Assembly (NCBI GenBank): GCA_020049835.1
Contig: JAGVLK010000008.1
Location: 1-64,000, forward strand
DNA from: Candidatus Babeliales bacterium
GTDB lineage: Bacteria > Babelota > Babeliae > Babelales > Vermiphilaceae
Length of the DNA stretch: 64,000 nt
Direction: 5' to 3'
Part shown: one piece after another, positions 9,243 through 18,357 of the stretch
How the letters are laid out: every line of letters begins with the position of its first letter
Numbering within the stretch: the first letter of the stretch is position 1
Translations under genes and position numbers: made by a program
The notes under the pieces: generated by a model
What the model was told of the DNA's origin: nothing
What the model saw: the letters and a program-made list of their open reading frames with translations, nothing else
The model's database searches: none

Positions 9243-9452
9243 AATGCTTTTTCTAAGGATTAATCGCAATGAGATGCGCGTAATTTCTATCATGGGTAAC
9301 TAAAATATGAATCTACCTTATTTTATATATAAATACAAAAGGCTGAAAGTTTTAATTAAAAAAAGTTTGCCCCATTAACATTTTTTGGAATTGTCGTATG
9401 CTAGGCAGAGTAAGTTTTTTATGCAATTGTACAGCTATACTTGAGGATAATT

Positions 9453-10187
9453 ATGCACGCAACACGATCTGTCGGGCCGTCATCATTCATTATTGAGGGT
9501 AATATTGGGGCTGGCAAATCCACCTTCGTTTCTTTGGTGAAAAATTATCTGGACGTTCATTTGGTATATGAGCCACACTATGAATGGCAGGCTGTTGGGG
9601 GTAAACATAATATCCTTCAGGCATTTTATGAAGATACCAAACGTTGGGCCTATTCGTTCCAAACCTATGCGTTTGTAACGCGTGTGCGCAATCAGCAGGA
9701 GCATGCTCGCAAATTTCCTCATATGACGCATGTACTTGAGCGCTCGGTTTGGTCAGATCGCTACTGTTTTGCCAAAAATTGCCATGAAATGGGCGTTATG
9801 AACGATCTGGAATGGCATTTGTACCAGGAATGGTTCACTTGGCTTATGCATAATTACGTGGCGCTACCACAGGGATTTATCTACTTACAGACCGATCCGG
9901 AAGTGTGCTACCAGCGCATTACTAAACGTGACCGTACCGAAGAGGCGGCAGTGCAATTAAGTTATATTCAGGCATTGCATGAAAAGCATGAGCGCTGGCT
10001 GGTGGAAAAAGATGGCATTGAAGATGCTTTAAAGAGTATTCCGGTGCTGGTGCTTAACGTTAATCGTGACTTTGAATCTGATATGCAGATGCAGCGCGAA
10101 TGTATGGAGCGTGTTGCGGCCTTTATTGAGCAATCAGCAGGGGTTCAGGTTGGGACGCATAAGCCCTTTGATCAGATGAGTTTGTAG
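9453..10187 (+). CDS. Deoxynucleoside kinase (dCK/dGK/dNK type)
   Basis: It phosphorylates deoxynucleosides for salvage. Walker A is G-N-I-G-A-G-K-S-T. E-P-H-Y-E-W holds the catalytic/substrate Glu. L-E-R-S-V-W-S-D-R-Y-C-F-A matches the E-R-S-x-x-S-D-R-Y motif of the dCK/dGK family. R-D-R-T-E-E-A-A with Y-I-Q-A-L-H-E-K-H-E-R-W forms the lid and following helix. The length (about 244 aa) is typical. The ATG at 9453 is chosen because GAGG lies about 8 nt upstream; a TTG at 9441 is in frame but overlaps that site. The E-R-S-V-x-S-D-R-Y form resembles eukaryotic and viral members closely. Salvage fits a host-dependent lifestyle. Substrate specificity cannot be read safely. Confidence 0.87.
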   Translation: MHATRSVGPSSFIIEGNIGAGKSTFVSLVKNYLDVHLVYEPHYEWQAVGGKHNILQAFYEDTKRWAYSFQTYAFVTRVRNQQEHARKFPHMTHVLERSVWSDRYCFAKNCHEMGVMNDLEWHLYQEWFTWLMHNYVALPQGFIYLQTDPEVCYQRITKRDRTEEAAVQLSYIQALHEKHERWLVEKDGIEDALKSIPVLVLNVNRDFESDMQMQRECMERVAAFIEQSAGVQVGTHKPFDQMSL

Positions 10188-10283
10188 CCCAAAACTAATC
10201 ATTTTTGAGGTTGTATTTATCTTCTGAGCATGCTATCATGACATAGATAACTATAACCTCTTTTACTTATTAGGAGGCCGCTC

Positions 10284-10712
10284 ATGGATTACACAATTGT
10301 ATGGCTCATCATTGCAGTACTTTTTCTGCTTGTTGAACTACTGAGTCCCGGCCTATTTTATTCCCTTTCATTTGCCATCGGAGCGCTCGTGTCTATGCTG
10401 TCGGTGCAACTGTTAGATGTAATTCCCCAGATGATATTATTTTTGGCAGCAAGTGCAGGCGCTATGGTGTTATTGCGTCGTTTTGTTGCTCGCCGCACCG
10501 GAGCCTATAAGCCGACGTCTAATGTATATGCATTAGTGGGCAAAAAGGGTGTAATGGTGGTTTCGCCTGCAGGTCAGCAGTTGGGCTATGTAAAGGTCAA
10601 TGGTGAAATGTGGGCATGTAGAACAGTAGATCAAGAGATTATCGGTGTGGATGCTCAGGTCATTGTTGTTGCTGTCAAAGGATCGCATGTAATTGTGCGG
10701 TCAGTTAATTAA
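10284..10712 (+). CDS. nfeD: NfeD-family membrane protein (short form)
   Basis: At 142 aa, the protein has three or so N-terminal membrane helices (I-V-W-L-I-I-A-V-L-F-L-L-V-E-L, a Gly/Ser-rich second segment, and M-I-L-F-L-A-A-S-A-G-A). An OB-fold domain follows, with L-V-G-K-K-G-V-M-V and G-E-M-W-A-C-R, the typical NfeD signature. Short NfeD proteins are encoded beside stomatin/SPFH genes, as here (the SPFH gene follows 43 nt later), and are thought to act together in membrane microdomains. AGGAGG sits 8 nt before the ATG. Confidence 0.85.
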   Translation: MDYTIVWLIIAVLFLLVELLSPGLFYSLSFAIGALVSMLSVQLLDVIPQMILFLAASAGAMVLLRRFVARRTGAYKPTSNVYALVGKKGVMVVSPAGQQLGYVKVNGEMWACRTVDQEIIGVDAQVIVVAVKGSHVIVRSVN

Positions 10713-10755
10713 GTGCTGCGTTTTACGTAGTACGTTTACCTATAAAAGGAACATC

Positions 10756-11763
10756 ATGTTGTTTGAACTATTAAATTATGGATTTTTTATATTTTTCGCT
10801 GTAGCAGTGCTGTTTTTGTTCATGTTACTCAATAACGCCGTTTATTTAGTGCGTGAAGCAGAAGCGATTGTTATTGAACGTTTTGGTCGCTTTGACCGTG
10901 TGCTCTTGCCGGGATTACATTTTGTAACGCCGTTTTTTGAAGCGCCTCGTTCTGTGAGCTGGACCTATGTTATGCAGGGTGATAACAAAAAATATCATCG
11001 CTTTGTAAAACATACCTATCGCATCGATTTGCGTGAATCAGTGTATGATTTTCCACGTCAGAACGTGATTACCAAAGATAACGTAACCATGGAAATTAAT
11101 GCGTTGCTGTATTATCAGATTACCGATCCGCGCGCCGCTGTTTATGAGGCAAGTGATCTTTCTGATGCTATAGAGAAATTGACGCAAACTACCTTGCGCG
11201 ATGTTATTGGTGCTATGGAGTTGGATCAGTCACTTTCTTCACGTGGTCATATTAACGAAAAACTACGCCTTATGCTTGATGAAGCAACCGATAAATGGGG
11301 CGTAAAGGTTAATCGTGTAGAGCTGCAAGAAGTTAACCCACCGGCAGATATTCGCCATGCGATGGAAAAACAGATGCGTGCAGAGCGTGACCGACGTGCC
11401 ATCATTTTGGAATCAGAAGGCACCAAGCGTGCAGCAATTTTAGAAGCTGAGGGTGTACGTGAGTCTAAGATTTTGCGCGCGCAGGGTGAATCTGAAGCTG
11501 AAATTGTTCGGGCCGAAGGTCAAGCGCAAGCGCGGCTAAAAATTGCAGAAGCGGAAGCTTTGGCGATTAAGATGATTCAACAGGCATACCCACAATCGGA
11601 TGCTATGGCATATATGGTGTCTATGCAGTATATCAAGACATTGCCAACACTTATGGAAGGCAAGAACGACAAACTGGTGGTGGTTCCTTACGAAGCATCA
11701 AGTTTGGCCGGTTCAGTAGCATCGATTAAAAAAATATTCGATGCGGTGCCGCAGGATAAATAG
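10756..11763 (+). CDS. SPFH/band-7 (stomatin-like, QmcA-type) protein
   Basis: An N-terminal membrane anchor (F-F-I-F-F-A-V-A-V-L-F-L-F) is followed by the SPFH domain: R-E-A-E-A-I-V-I-E-R-F-G-R-F, L-P-G-L-H-F-V-T-P-F, Q-N-V-I-T-K-D-N-V-T-M-E-I-N-A. A long Ala/Glu coiled coil (R-A-A-I-L-E-A-E-G-V-R-E) comes next, where flotillin/stomatin family members oligomerise. Length 335 aa. The start at 10756 follows AAAAGGA; the frame is open further upstream but without a matching ribosome site. It is paired with nfeD. Likely a membrane-organising scaffold that modulates proteases. Confidence 0.9.
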   Translation: MLFELLNYGFFIFFAVAVLFLFMLLNNAVYLVREAEAIVIERFGRFDRVLLPGLHFVTPFFEAPRSVSWTYVMQGDNKKYHRFVKHTYRIDLRESVYDFPRQNVITKDNVTMEINALLYYQITDPRAAVYEASDLSDAIEKLTQTTLRDVIGAMELDQSLSSRGHINEKLRLMLDEATDKWGVKVNRVELQEVNPPADIRHAMEKQMRAERDRRAIILESEGTKRAAILEAEGVRESKILRAQGESEAEIVRAEGQAQARLKIAEAEALAIKMIQQAYPQSDAMAYMVSMQYIKTLPTLMEGKNDKLVVVPYEASSLAGSVASIKKIFDAVPQDK

Positions 11764-11775
11764 TAAGTTCAAAAG

Positions 11776-11836
11776 GAAGATCCTTCGACCCAGCCGTCGC
11801 CTTTGGCTATGGCGTGCGCGGCAAAAAAGGATCTTC
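11776..11836. repeat. Inverted repeat between convergent genes
   Basis: Perfect 10-bp arms GAAGATCCTT (11776-11785) and AAGGATCTTC (11827-11836) enclose a GC-rich loop of about 41 nt containing GGCTATGGCGTGCGCGGC. It lies between two converging genes and may stop both. The loop text GTGCGCGGCAAAAA recurs near 28592-28605, so the loop seems to belong to a dispersed small repeat. Confidence 0.6.
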
Positions 11837-11837
11837 A

Positions 11838-12170
11838 TTATGCACAAGGATTTTTAAGCATCCTGCCAATCTTTTCATACATAATTTCATATTTTCTGCG
11901 ATGCGGCTGCATCGAGCATCCAGGTCTAATTACTTCACTCATAAAATATTCAGTTGCCAGCTCTTTAAATGCTTCTTTTTGATTTGCGGTAAGATCATCA
12001 ATACATACGTGATGCATTTGCCGAACGGTCATACGGTCAAAGCGATCGCGTGCTGCACATACAGATTCATGTTGTGGACCCGATGGTGCATGATAATATG
12101 ACCCCCATAAGCTGTTGCCGACCATAAAATTGGCTACTATAGCACAGTAGAGTAAATATATATGCTTCAT
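11838..12170 (-). CDS. Small exported protein of unknown function
   Basis: This 110-residue protein has a signal peptide (MKHIYLLYCAIVANFMVGNS) and a short mature chain with four Cys (V-C-A-A-R, H-V-C-I, G-C-S-M, N-P-C-A), which could form disulfides after export. AAAGGCG precedes the ATG. No family recognised. It has its own upstream region and converges on the stomatin-like gene. Confidence 0.6.
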   Translation of the reverse strand: MKHIYLLYCAIVANFMVGNSLWGSYYHAPSGPQHESVCAARDRFDRMTVRQMHHVCIDDLTANQKEAFKELATEYFMSEVIRPGCSMQPHRRKYEIMYEKIGRMLKNPCA

Positions 12171-12339
12171 CGTTACGCCTTTAGGGTAGGTTGCATCATC
12201 TATGTTCTCATTAATAAAATTATCAAATTGAATTAAAAAAACACAAGATATCTATCCCGAAATAGGGCAAAAATGCTATAAATAAGCATATTTTTTGTTT
12301 TGACGGATAAATGGGGTTTGAGCAGAGGGTTAAAATAAT

Positions 12340-12726
12340 CTATTGCCTAATTTTTTGGCACACAAAATTGTATATATTGTTTGCTTTTTCGATTATTATG
12401 TGGGCATGATTAACGTCAGGATACATATAAGCATCTTCTGGATATCGTGTTGCTGTAGAAAATGGGTTAATGTCTTCGGCATCCTTGCAAAGATCAATAA
12501 AATCATTATCAAATGTTGCACAAACGGTTATTAATCCAGAAAGATCGTGTGTTCGGGGAGGCAGTTTTTTCGTTCTGCATATGATGTACGCTTTCAATGT
12601 TTTTTCTGCACATTGTTGTGCATGATACAAAGCGCTTCGCACCATCATGTAATTAGGTAGTATGGCAAGTTTTGCCATATTAAGATCTTCGAGAGCATAT
12701 AAAAGCCATTTTTCATGCTCGTGCAT
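12340..12726 (-). CDS. HEPN-domain protein of an MNT/HEPN pair
   Basis: Starting at 12726 the protein begins M-H-E-H-E-K-W-L-L-Y-A-L-E-D-L, the usual HEPN opening. It overlaps the end of the nucleotidyltransferase gene by 14 nt. Further features are H-A-Q-Q-C-A-E-K-T-L-K-A-Y (central helix) and P-P-R-T-H-D-L, the conserved H of the PF05168-type HEPN. In HepT/MntA systems the HEPN partner is the RNase toxin and the nucleotidyltransferase modifies and silences it; other HEPN/MNT pairs have unclear roles. The frame stays open to 12792, but that longer start lies inside the partner gene and adds no domain. Confidence 0.85.
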   Translation of the reverse strand: MHEHEKWLLYALEDLNMAKLAILPNYMMVRSALYHAQQCAEKTLKAYIICRTKKLPPRTHDLSGLITVCATFDNDFIDLCKDAEDINPFSTATRYPEDAYMYPDVNHAHIIIEKANNIYNFVCQKIRQ

Positions 12727-13033
12727 AAAGTATTTTACCTTCTTTTTGTACACGATTGCATAATGTTGCCGGAGTTGCAGCAGCTTGATCAAATTCTGCT
12801 TTACTATACAGTAGAATATCTTTAAACAGAGGTAATCCTCTTAAAGCCGCGTGACCTTCTGACATAGCTTTAAAGCGATCTTGTTGTAGCGTATCTACCA
12901 CAACGAGAAGATCCAAATCACTTTCTTCATCAGGGTGGCCCCAAGCGTATGATCCAAAAATATAAATTGTTAATGGATTGTATGCTTGAACTAATCTATT
13001 TTTAACTTCTTCTATAGTTTGTTCGCTAATCAT
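12713..13033 (-). CDS. MNT-type nucleotidyltransferase, antitoxin partner of HEPN protein
   Basis: A minimal nucleotidyltransferase of 106 aa. I-F-G-S-Y-A-W-G is the G-S-x-A-x-G motif, and E-S-D-L-D-L-L-V-V-V holds the two metal-binding Asp residues. The gene precedes and overlaps the HEPN gene, the standard order of MNT-HEPN modules. AAGGA precedes the ATG. In characterised pairs this protein AMPylates or otherwise blocks the HEPN RNase. Confidence 0.88.
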   Translation of the reverse strand: MISEQTIEEVKNRLVQAYNPLTIYIFGSYAWGHPDEESDLDLLVVVDTLQQDRFKAMSEGHAALRGLPLFKDILLYSKAEFDQAAATPATLCNRVQKEGKILYARA

Positions 13034-13258
13034 GATGAATTCCTTATTATCTAAAAATAAATTAGCATATGTTTTTATAATAGCACAAGTTGATTTTACT
13101 TTTTATGCGGCTTTAAAAGAATTCCATTAATAATGCAGCATAAATATAAGGTTTTTTTGCTTTTCATGGACAATATTTTTTTATTATGTACGATTGAACT
13201 GCAATTAAAGTAATATATCTATAATTTTACCCGTAACGTTATTTTGAGATAACAAACA

Positions 13259-15679
13259 ATGAATAGTTCACTCAAGCGCCACCTGATATGTGTATTGTTT
13301 TTGTGTTATGGTTTACTGCAGGCTGCAAGTTCAAGTTCGCAGATTCAAACTTCAGAACAGAAAGCAAGACCAGAATTTAGTTTGCAAAAACTAGTCATGC
13401 GCAGCGGTGATTATGTGCCGGCTACAAATTCGTACCTAACTGCACAGCGTGAATATACGCCATATGAAGTATATCAACACCTCAAAGGCATAAAGTTTAA
13501 GCATCAAATAAGTGATTTTGATGCCGAATATATTGCTGACTTTACATTTCCTACAGGATATTGCTATGGAAACACGCCATATGAATGTAATATTCCCAAG
13601 ATTGTGCGTCTTATGACATATCTTGGCGATCAGGGTATACTTGCGTTTGATGATAATTTTTATAAAATTAGTGCAGCTTTATTACGTGCACGATGGCTAG
13701 ATGCTCGATTCAGAGCTGCAGAGCAGCGACGTATTGAATGTAATGTACCTACGACATCTTCTCGCAATTATAGTTATGGACAACCACCTTTGTTAAGTGA
13801 AATAGATCCTAATAAATTACCTGATGGAATTATAGTTTTATTTTTCTATCAGCAGTTCAAGGCGAAACTTCCAAAACCAGATTTTTTTAGTTCATGTGAT
13901 CGGATCAAATTGCCTGAAGATGAACTTGATAGTACGACGATAAAAGAGAAGTTGCGACGGTTGTTGTCGACTGTACAATTACGATTAGGACATTTTGCTT
14001 TTCCGCTCAAACCCGGAATAGCAGATTGGCACGAAGCTGAGCAAGAGTTACACCATGATATACAACAGATATTCCAAGCAGATAGTACGGTATGGGAAAA
14101 AATAGCAGCATTAAGGGCAATGTTCCATGGTTCACCTCATGTTAAAAAATATCAAAATCTTGCTCCTATTACTCATAAACATAGACCAACAGTGCCATCT
14201 TTTTGGAATATCTATTACGGTCAGCGTTACGATGAGATGAATGTGAAGCCTTATTCTCCTATTAATGGGGTATTACCGGAAATTTTTGCAAAAGAAGTTT
14301 TTAATGCACTATCTGCTCTTATGCCGACCGGATCTTGTCACGTACAAGTACCAACCTTTACTTTTAATGATATCCCGAAACAAAAATTTCTAAACATATT
14401 GGAATATGTTTCGGCTGACCGTTCGTGGCATGCTACAGATCGCGCAGTTACAAATATTGAAACATTTTTATATAAACAAGTAATAAAGCTTTTTGCAGAT
14501 AGCATTATAGATGTAACGTTATCTGGGGGTAATAAGGGTTTTCTTTTAGATCTCTATAATATTATTAAGCGTGCTGAGACGCTGGATGCTACAAAAGTTC
14601 ACTATCGTCACTGTAGTCAAAGATTGTTAAATGCGTTACCTGAAGAGGAGCTTAAGCGGGTGAAGCATGCGCTTCTACAATCGTTAGGAGGCGATGAAGC
14701 GGCCATAGCTAGCATTGATACTACAACTGATGAAATGCAAGCATACTATAAAGTTCGTGCGGCAGAGTGTGACGAAGTTGTAAGTGAGTTGCCAGTCTAT
14801 CTTTTGATGTACAAAAATAATGTACAACCATCTTGTCTACGCCAAGAATTTGATGGTTATCCTCATTGTAACTATGAGCCATTTGTATGGCATTTTTGCT
14901 TTTTAACGCCGCAACATCAAAAAGAATTTTTAATGCGCATGTGGGATAAAAGGAAGATACCACTTGAAGTTGAAACTTTTTTACAAGCACATAAATGTCC
15001 TGATACGTGCCTGCCTGTATGCAAACGGTTTATGGATATCTACCGGCACATTGTATATGGTATTGAACATGATTTCGATCATGTAGATTGGCACGATATA
15101 AATATGTTGAGCAGTAAACGTCGTATCAATCTTTTGCCGGAAATGGAAGCTGAATTAGATGGCATGCGCAAGCGCATTATGCAACGAATGTATCCGCGAT
15201 ATAAAGCGGTATTGCAAGCGCTGCATGCAGATGTACATGGTGGCAAAGCTAATCAACTATGTACTAAAGAACAACTGTTTGCACATATAGACACCTTAGA
15301 TATTACCAATTGCCAAACATTGTACCGGCTACTGTATGGGCGTCAGAACGGTGCCATGCGTCCAATAACGAGTAAAGCATGCGAAATTGGTTGGCACCGA
15401 TGGCTGCAATTCGAATTATCTATACCAATAGAAATGCGCTCTTACGTACTTTTACATGCGGGCATGCAACACGAGATTATACAAAGATTAGAGCAGCGTA
15501 TTGAACAGTTACAGGCAGCTACGCAACCAGTTAATGCAGATGTGCAGGTTGCCATTGTAGAACAGCAACCTGCAGTACAACAACCGGAAGTTACTGACGT
15601 CCAGCATTTTATGCAACAGTATGGTGTGCCGGTGCTACGGTATGTAGTACCATTTTTGCGGATATATTTTGGTATTTAG
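13259..15679 (+). CDS. Large exported protein, family copy 1 of 3
   Basis: The signal peptide ends L-L-Q-A-A-S-S-S-S. At 806 aa, it is related along its length to the next two genes. Shared marks are F-S-L-Q-K-L-V near the mature N-terminus, L-A-F-D-D-N-F-Y (L-A-F-(D/N)-E-G-F-Y in the others), A-D-W-H-E-A-E-Q-E-L, H-R-P-T-V-P-S-F-W, P-I-N-G-V-L-P, Q-K-E-F-L-M-R-M-W and a C-x3-C-x3-C cluster (C-P-D-T-C-L-P-V-C). The last mark is M-Y-P-R-Y-K-A. The fold appears helical. It is the most divergent copy and has a longer Gln-rich C-terminus. Function unknown; the duplicated, exported nature suggests a surface or host-facing role. Confidence 0.75.
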   Translation: MNSSLKRHLICVLFLCYGLLQAASSSSQIQTSEQKARPEFSLQKLVMRSGDYVPATNSYLTAQREYTPYEVYQHLKGIKFKHQISDFDAEYIADFTFPTGYCYGNTPYECNIPKIVRLMTYLGDQGILAFDDNFYKISAALLRARWLDARFRAAEQRRIECNVPTTSSRNYSYGQPPLLSEIDPNKLPDGIIVLFFYQQFKAKLPKPDFFSSCDRIKLPEDELDSTTIKEKLRRLLSTVQLRLGHFAFPLKPGIADWHEAEQELHHDIQQIFQADSTVWEKIAALRAMFHGSPHVKKYQNLAPITHKHRPTVPSFWNIYYGQRYDEMNVKPYSPINGVLPEIFAKEVFNALSALMPTGSCHVQVPTFTFNDIPKQKFLNILEYVSADRSWHATDRAVTNIETFLYKQVIKLFADSIIDVTLSGGNKGFLLDLYNIIKRAETLDATKVHYRHCSQRLLNALPEEELKRVKHALLQSLGGDEAAIASIDTTTDEMQAYYKVRAAECDEVVSELPVYLLMYKNNVQPSCLRQEFDGYPHCNYEPFVWHFCFLTPQHQKEFLMRMWDKRKIPLEVETFLQAHKCPDTCLPVCKRFMDIYRHIVYGIEHDFDHVDWHDINMLSSKRRINLLPEMEAELDGMRKRIMQRMYPRYKAVLQALHADVHGGKANQLCTKEQLFAHIDTLDITNCQTLYRLLYGRQNGAMRPITSKACEIGWHRWLQFELSIPIEMRSYVLLHAGMQHEIIQRLEQRIEQLQAATQPVNADVQVAIVEQQPAVQQPEVTDVQHFMQQYGVPVLRYVVPFLRIYFGI

Positions 15680-15994
15680 CGAGGTCTGAAAAAGATTTAG
15701 TTTTTATGAATGATACTTATTTTTGTCATCCTCCCAGACTACGCGCAAGGCTACGTCGGGCAGGCTGCTTCGGGGATCCAGGTCGTTGGAAATTATATTT
15801 TGAGGGTAATTAAAAAGCATTAAATGGTATTAAATATTTTAGTAATAGTTCTGACTTTGCGCAATTACCTTTGTATACAATCTTGGCCTGGATCCCCGAA
15901 GCGAGGATGACAAAAATGATGTTTCTCTCTACACAAATTTTAAAATTTCTTAGATCGAGTTTGTAAGAATCAATCAATTAATAAAAGGAAAATT
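15680..15994. other. Gene-free stretch holding an inverted repeat element
   Basis: A dispersed palindromic repeat occupies this 315-nt gap. The left arm begins TTTTGTCATCCT at 15721 and ends CTTCGGGGATCCAGG at 15782. The right arm CCTGGATCCCCGAAG-CGAGGATGACAAAA covers 15888-15916. The left arm carries an extra GC-rich segment (15733-15767) and about 105 AT-rich nt separate the arms. A single right-type arm is also found at 43117-43150. No promoter for the next gene could be fixed. Confidence 0.65.
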
Positions 15995-18310
15995 ATGCTC
16001 ATACTACTACTCTGTGTAACCACATTTTTTACCAGTTATGCCGGTGCTGCAAGTTCTCATGACGATGAACAGCAAGCGGCTGCAAGTTCGAGTTTGCAGA
16101 TTACAATAGTAGACCATAATCCAATGCAAGAATACAATTTACAACGATTGATTTTACCATTTGCAGGAGATAGATATCTAGGTGCAGATCCATACTTTCG
16201 TGGATCTGTACGTGATCCAGAGAGAATATTTCTGCGTCTACAGTCGTCTGCATTCGAGTATACTCTTTATCAATCGCACATAGAACATATAGGTAGATTT
16301 AAACATTCAAAGGAATTCAAGCAACGCTCTCATAGTGATTTGTCTCTTACGTTTAGGGCAGGATTCCCTCAGCTTGTCAGGAATATGACACTTCTGGCAG
16401 ATCATGGATTGCTTGCATTTGATGAAGGGTTTTATACTATTGCCTCGGCTGCATTGCGTGCTTCTATTCTTTTGGAGCGTGATAAAGCAATTAATGAGCG
16501 CCGCATTGAAAATATACCTTCATTACCGGCAAGTTTCCATGATCATTGTAATCATATTGAAGGTCTTGATGCATTACCTGATGCAGCTATGATCGCACAT
16601 TTCTATACGCAGCTCAAAAACCTTCCGCGTCATGAACGTAATATTTTTACTACCCATCGTGATAAAACACCTACTGATAAGAAGCTATTTAAAAGCATTG
16701 ACAATCTACAAGCGTTGCTACGCCCATTCATGGATCAGGTATATACACAAGTTGGACCTTATGCTGAACATTTAAAAATTGGTATTGCCGATTGGCATCA
16801 AGCGCAGCAAGAGTTCGCAGATGATATACAAACAATCCAACAAGCAGAAAATTCTCGTTGGCACAAACTAGCAGCAATGAGAGCATTATTTTACGCTACA
16901 GAACGTAAGAGCTATCATACACAAGCACCAATTGCAGTGACGCATAGACCAACACAATTGATTTTTTGGGGTGCAAGATATGAACAAGGTGACATTACGA
17001 TACAGCCTTACTATCCCATGAATGGAGCGTTACCGGCCTATTTTGCAAACCAACTATTTGCAGCATTAGATAGTATTGTACAAGGTCAACAGGAGATGGA
17101 TCCTGAACATGGGCAATCCAGTATGCGTCCAAAACTTACGTTCGATGAGATACCATCAGAAGAAGTTATGCGTCTACTAAATCATGAGGTTTTTGGCCGA
17201 CCGGTTTCCGCTACAGAATCTGCCGTTGCAAATATTGAAGCGAAATTATTGGGGTATCTACATGACTGTTTAACCACTAAAATTTATACTACACTACAAT
17301 CTTCTGCTGACAGTCCATATATAGATGATATATGCGACATTCTTGCCAATGCCATTCAGAATTATAGTGGTGTGGAGCAGCGTCCGTTAGTTTGTGTTAC
17401 ACAGCCGTTGTTAGATGCATTACCCTTGAGTTTTTTAAATGATTTAAGCAAATTGCTCGCTAAAACATCTGAAGATGAAATATCTGATGATGAAACATCT
17501 GAAGATGATGAGGAAGATGATGAGGAAACTGATGCTCTGCAAACATATTATATGAAACGAGCATTGCAAGAAGGCAAATTGCAAAATTTTGATATGTATT
17601 TACATCTGTATAACCATCCCGCTGAGAAATATCAAACTACTACGCGGTGGGTACAAGAATTACCATCACTCTGGCATTTCAGGGCTTTAACGCGCGATCG
17701 GCAAAAAGAGTTTTTGTTACGTATGTGGAAACAGCAGATAAAAGTAGCGCTTGATGCTGAATCTTTTATGCAAGTTCACGATTGTGGTCCATACTGCAGT
17801 AAACGTTGCTGGACATATGCAAGCTTTTTTTACTATCTAGCTGGGGGCAAAGAGATTTGGCCTCATAATTGTTACCCAGATGCTATGCGTATGCTGCAGG
17901 ATACAACACAGCAAGCGGATTGGTTGCCCGAGATGAAAGATGAGCTAGTGGTATTACGTCGCCAAATTTTGCAAAATATGTATCCGCGGTATAAAGCAAT
18001 AATACAAAGTCGTGCTGTTAAAAATAATGATGATTTAAGAAAGCAAGAGCAAGAACGTGTTATGCAGTATATACAAAATTTGGATGCAGACGGTTGTAGT
18101 CAGCTGATTGATTGTTTGCAGCAAATTAGTCAACCGAACTTAACTGAAGCTCATCGTGAAGCATTATTGCCAATCGAAGTGCGTACCTATCCGTTATTTC
18201 CGCCTGAAAAACAGCAGGAACTTGTTCAGGCGCTACACGCTCGGTATTCTGTTGTAGATCGGATTGGAGCATGGTGGTTGAGAGCTCGGGGCTTTCTTTT
18301 TGGGCTATAA
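15995..18310 (+). CDS. Large exported protein, family copy 2 of 3
   Basis: At 771 aa, it has a signal peptide (M-L-I-L-L-L-C-V-T-T-F-F, cleavage near Y-A-G-A-A-S-S). The mature start holds Y-N-L-Q-R-L-I-L-P-F-A-G-D-R-Y-L-G-A-D-P, nearly identical to copy 3. Other shared points are Q-L-V-R-N-M-T, H-R-P-T, Y-Y-P-M-N-G-A-L-P, the C-x3-C-x3-C cluster C-G-P-Y-C-S-K-R-C, and M-Y-P-R-Y-K-A. A run of Asp/Glu/Ser at about residues 490-512 is absent in the other copies. AAAAGGAAA precedes the ATG. The pair 2/3 is a recent duplication. Function unknown. Confidence 0.75.
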   Translation: MLILLLCVTTFFTSYAGAASSHDDEQQAAASSSLQITIVDHNPMQEYNLQRLILPFAGDRYLGADPYFRGSVRDPERIFLRLQSSAFEYTLYQSHIEHIGRFKHSKEFKQRSHSDLSLTFRAGFPQLVRNMTLLADHGLLAFDEGFYTIASAALRASILLERDKAINERRIENIPSLPASFHDHCNHIEGLDALPDAAMIAHFYTQLKNLPRHERNIFTTHRDKTPTDKKLFKSIDNLQALLRPFMDQVYTQVGPYAEHLKIGIADWHQAQQEFADDIQTIQQAENSRWHKLAAMRALFYATERKSYHTQAPIAVTHRPTQLIFWGARYEQGDITIQPYYPMNGALPAYFANQLFAALDSIVQGQQEMDPEHGQSSMRPKLTFDEIPSEEVMRLLNHEVFGRPVSATESAVANIEAKLLGYLHDCLTTKIYTTLQSSADSPYIDDICDILANAIQNYSGVEQRPLVCVTQPLLDALPLSFLNDLSKLLAKTSEDEISDDETSEDDEEDDEETDALQTYYMKRALQEGKLQNFDMYLHLYNHPAEKYQTTTRWVQELPSLWHFRALTRDRQKEFLLRMWKQQIKVALDAESFMQVHDCGPYCSKRCWTYASFFYYLAGGKEIWPHNCYPDAMRMLQDTTQQADWLPEMKDELVVLRRQILQNMYPRYKAIIQSRAVKNNDDLRKQEQERVMQYIQNLDADGCSQLIDCLQQISQPNLTEAHREALLPIEVRTYPLFPPEKQQELVQALHARYSVVDRIGAWWLRARGFLFGL

Positions 18311-18357
18311 ATAGAGGTTCACTAGTGTAAGAATTAATCAATAAAAAAAGGAAGATT

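Noticed and set aside
10693-10755. Upstream extension of the stomatin-like gene overlapping nfeD
   Set aside because: The clear ribosome site AAAAGGA points to 10756; the extension adds unrelated residues before the membrane anchor.
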